From positions 1 through 5,264 of the forward strand of contig JAAYZO010000390.1 in the NCBI GenBank assembly GCA_012514865.1: a stretch of 5,264 nt of DNA, written 5' to 3'. Source of the stretch: Lentisphaerota bacterium. Lineage in GTDB: Bacteria > Verrucomicrobiota > Lentisphaeria > Oligosphaerales > JAFGRS01. How positions within the stretch are numbered: position 1 is the first letter of the stretch; each line of letters begins with the position of its first letter. The position numbers and the translations under genes are program-made. The notes beneath the pieces were generated by a model that saw only the letters and a list, made by a program, of their open reading frames with translations, was not told the DNA's origin and did not search any database. Positions 4,278-5,264 of the stretch are shown piece by piece.

Positions 4278-5264
4278 ATGCGGATTGCGAAAGGACTCCT
4301 GTTGGTGACTGCCGGCCTGCTCGGGCTCTGGCTGGCGGCGGGCCTGCCGCGCCAGCGCGGCCCGTCGCCGCAGGCGCTGATGCCGCCGCCGGTGGCGGCC
4401 GTCAACAGCCCCGCGGCGCCCGCCCGTCAGCGTCCCGCCGGCGCCGTGCCCACACCCGGCACGGCTGAGACGGAGGCGGTCGAGGATCTCTTCATCTGCC
4501 CGCTGTACAGCCCGGACCCCGACGCCAAGGCCACGATCGAGAGGTTCCTCTTCGGCCTCGGGGCACGGCGTTCGCAGGGCCGCTGCGTCTACCGTCACCC
4601 CGGGCTGAGCCGGCCGGTGGTCATCCACATCGTCACCGACCGGGCCGGCTTCGAGCGGGCCTTGACCACCGAGGGCGCCCATGTGATCCTCTGCAGCCAC
4701 GCCAACTACGGCCTCGGGCCGGCCTTCGCCACCCCAGGGGAGATGTGGTCGCAGACCATCACCGACCTGCGCACGATCGACGATGACCGCCTCTTCACCT
4801 GCTCCTCTCCGTGGATCGGCGTCAATGTCCTGAAGATGCGCGAGAAGCAGAAGTACCCGTTTTGGGCACCGCGCTATCGCGATGGCGCCAGCGCAGTCAT
4901 GCCGTACACCTTCGGCGACCCCGCCGGTAACCCGCCCTACAACTACCTCCTGACCTACCAAGTGCCGGGCGACCCGACCCGCTACCCGATCGAAGCCGCT
5001 CCAGACAGCTTCCTGGAGCGCTTCCCGACGACGCGGCGGCCGGCCTGGAACGACCCCGACGGGGGTACCCCGGACCCCGCCAACCCGGCGCATCGCAACT
5101 ACTTCATCACCAACGACCAGCAGGACTTCCTGTGCGAGGGCGCGTGGTCGGCCGCGTTCTATGACGACGAGGCCTCGGACGACGACTGCCTGACGGCCCC
5201 GGCCGGCGACGGCACCAGCACCGCGACCTGGGCCTTCGATATCCCGCACGACGGCCTGTACGAC
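4278..5264 (+). CDS. exported or membrane-anchored golvesin/Xly-domain protein, 3' end cut by the window
   Basis: The frame is open for 329 codons and has no stop before the window ends, so the C-terminus is missing. Residues 5-23 form a hydrophobic signal or anchor segment after MRIAK. A Pro/Ala-rich linker (24-68) follows. Residues 71-280 are an unrecognised domain. Its clearest part is an alpha/beta-like stretch, VVIHIVTDRAGFERAL (114-129), then HVILCSHANYGLGPAF (135-150) with Cys139 and His141. Residues about 276-329 (YFITNDQQDFLCEGAW, then DGTSTATWAFDIPHDGLYD at the very end) match the beginning of the golvesin/Xly CBD-like domain found in extracellular proteins that bind or degrade polymers. 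The product is therefore probably extracytoplasmic, with a C-terminal binding module and possibly more domains beyond the window. It is divergent from the leftward operon. Gene reality is strong; the role of the central domain is unknown. Confidence 0.85.
   Translation, partial: MRIAKGLLLVTAGLLGLWLAAGLPRQRGPSPQALMPPPVAAVNSPAAPARQRPAGAVPTPGTAETEAVEDLFICPLYSPDPDAKATIERFLFGLGARRSQGRCVYRHPGLSRPVVIHIVTDRAGFERALTTEGAHVILCSHANYGLGPAFATPGEMWSQTITDLRTIDDDRLFTCSSPWIGVNVLKMREKQKYPFWAPRYRDGASAVMPYTFGDPAGNPPYNYLLTYQVPGDPTRYPIEAAPDSFLERFPTTRRPAWNDPDGGTPDPANPAHRNYFITNDQQDFLCEGAWSAAFYDDEASDDDCLTAPAGDGTSTATWAFDIPHDGLYD

Noticed and set aside
3678..5249. 523-residue minus-strand frame opposite the rightward gene
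   Set aside because: It runs antisense to the golvesin-domain gene and on into the repeats. It has no domain and no signal peptide, whereas the plus strand has a signal segment, an RBS and a recognisable domain.

Overview
This is a GC-rich bacterial window with three protein genes and a repeat-filled divergent intergenic region. A secreted multidomain protein carries PHP-like segments, an IPT/TIG domain and a two-component-regulator-type propeller. A golvesin/Xly-type domain and intergenic DNA full of nonamer arrays and hairpin repeats complete the picture. Together these suggest an environmental PVC-group or similar lineage (Lentisphaerota, Kiritimatiellota, Planctomycetota, Hydrogenedentota). 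That placement is inference from style, because no rRNA or marker gene is present.

Layout. Positions 1-53 hold a 9-bp tandem array, GTCCCTTG(C/A). Positions 51-83 form a strong hairpin that begins 5 nt past the stop codon of the minus-strand genes. Positions 89-1288 (minus) encode a 399-residue TolB/WD40-like beta-propeller with no signal peptide. Positions 1303-3552 (minus) encode a 749-residue exported protein. Its stop codon overlaps the Shine-Dalgarno sequence of the propeller gene, so the two form a translationally coupled operon transcribed leftward. Positions 3553-4277 are the divergent intergenic region. From about 3595 to 4120 it is an almost continuous series of stem-loops, direct repeats and a second nonamer array. 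Positions 4278-5264 (plus) encode the first 329 residues of a membrane-anchored or exported protein. It runs off the window end just inside a golvesin/Xly CBD-like domain. An extended -10 promoter and a leader hairpin precede it.

How the genes may work together. The two minus-strand proteins form one unit: an extracytoplasmic multidomain protein and a cytoplasmic-looking propeller related in style to oligogalacturonate-lyase/TolB proteins. A role in handling or sensing an extracellular polymer is possible, but the sequence does not prove it. The plus-strand gene is divergent and carries an adhesion or carbohydrate-binding type domain, so it may share the surface theme without being in the same transcript.

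Most unusual protein feature. In the 749-residue protein the two halves of a PHP metallohydrolase core appear in reverse order. Residues about 35-190 look like the second half (EE, LAHP and DDTH motifs). Residues about 301-350 look like the first half (the HNH motif and following helix). The TDH motif expected at the junction is replaced. This could be a circularly permuted PHP domain or two decayed PHP domains.
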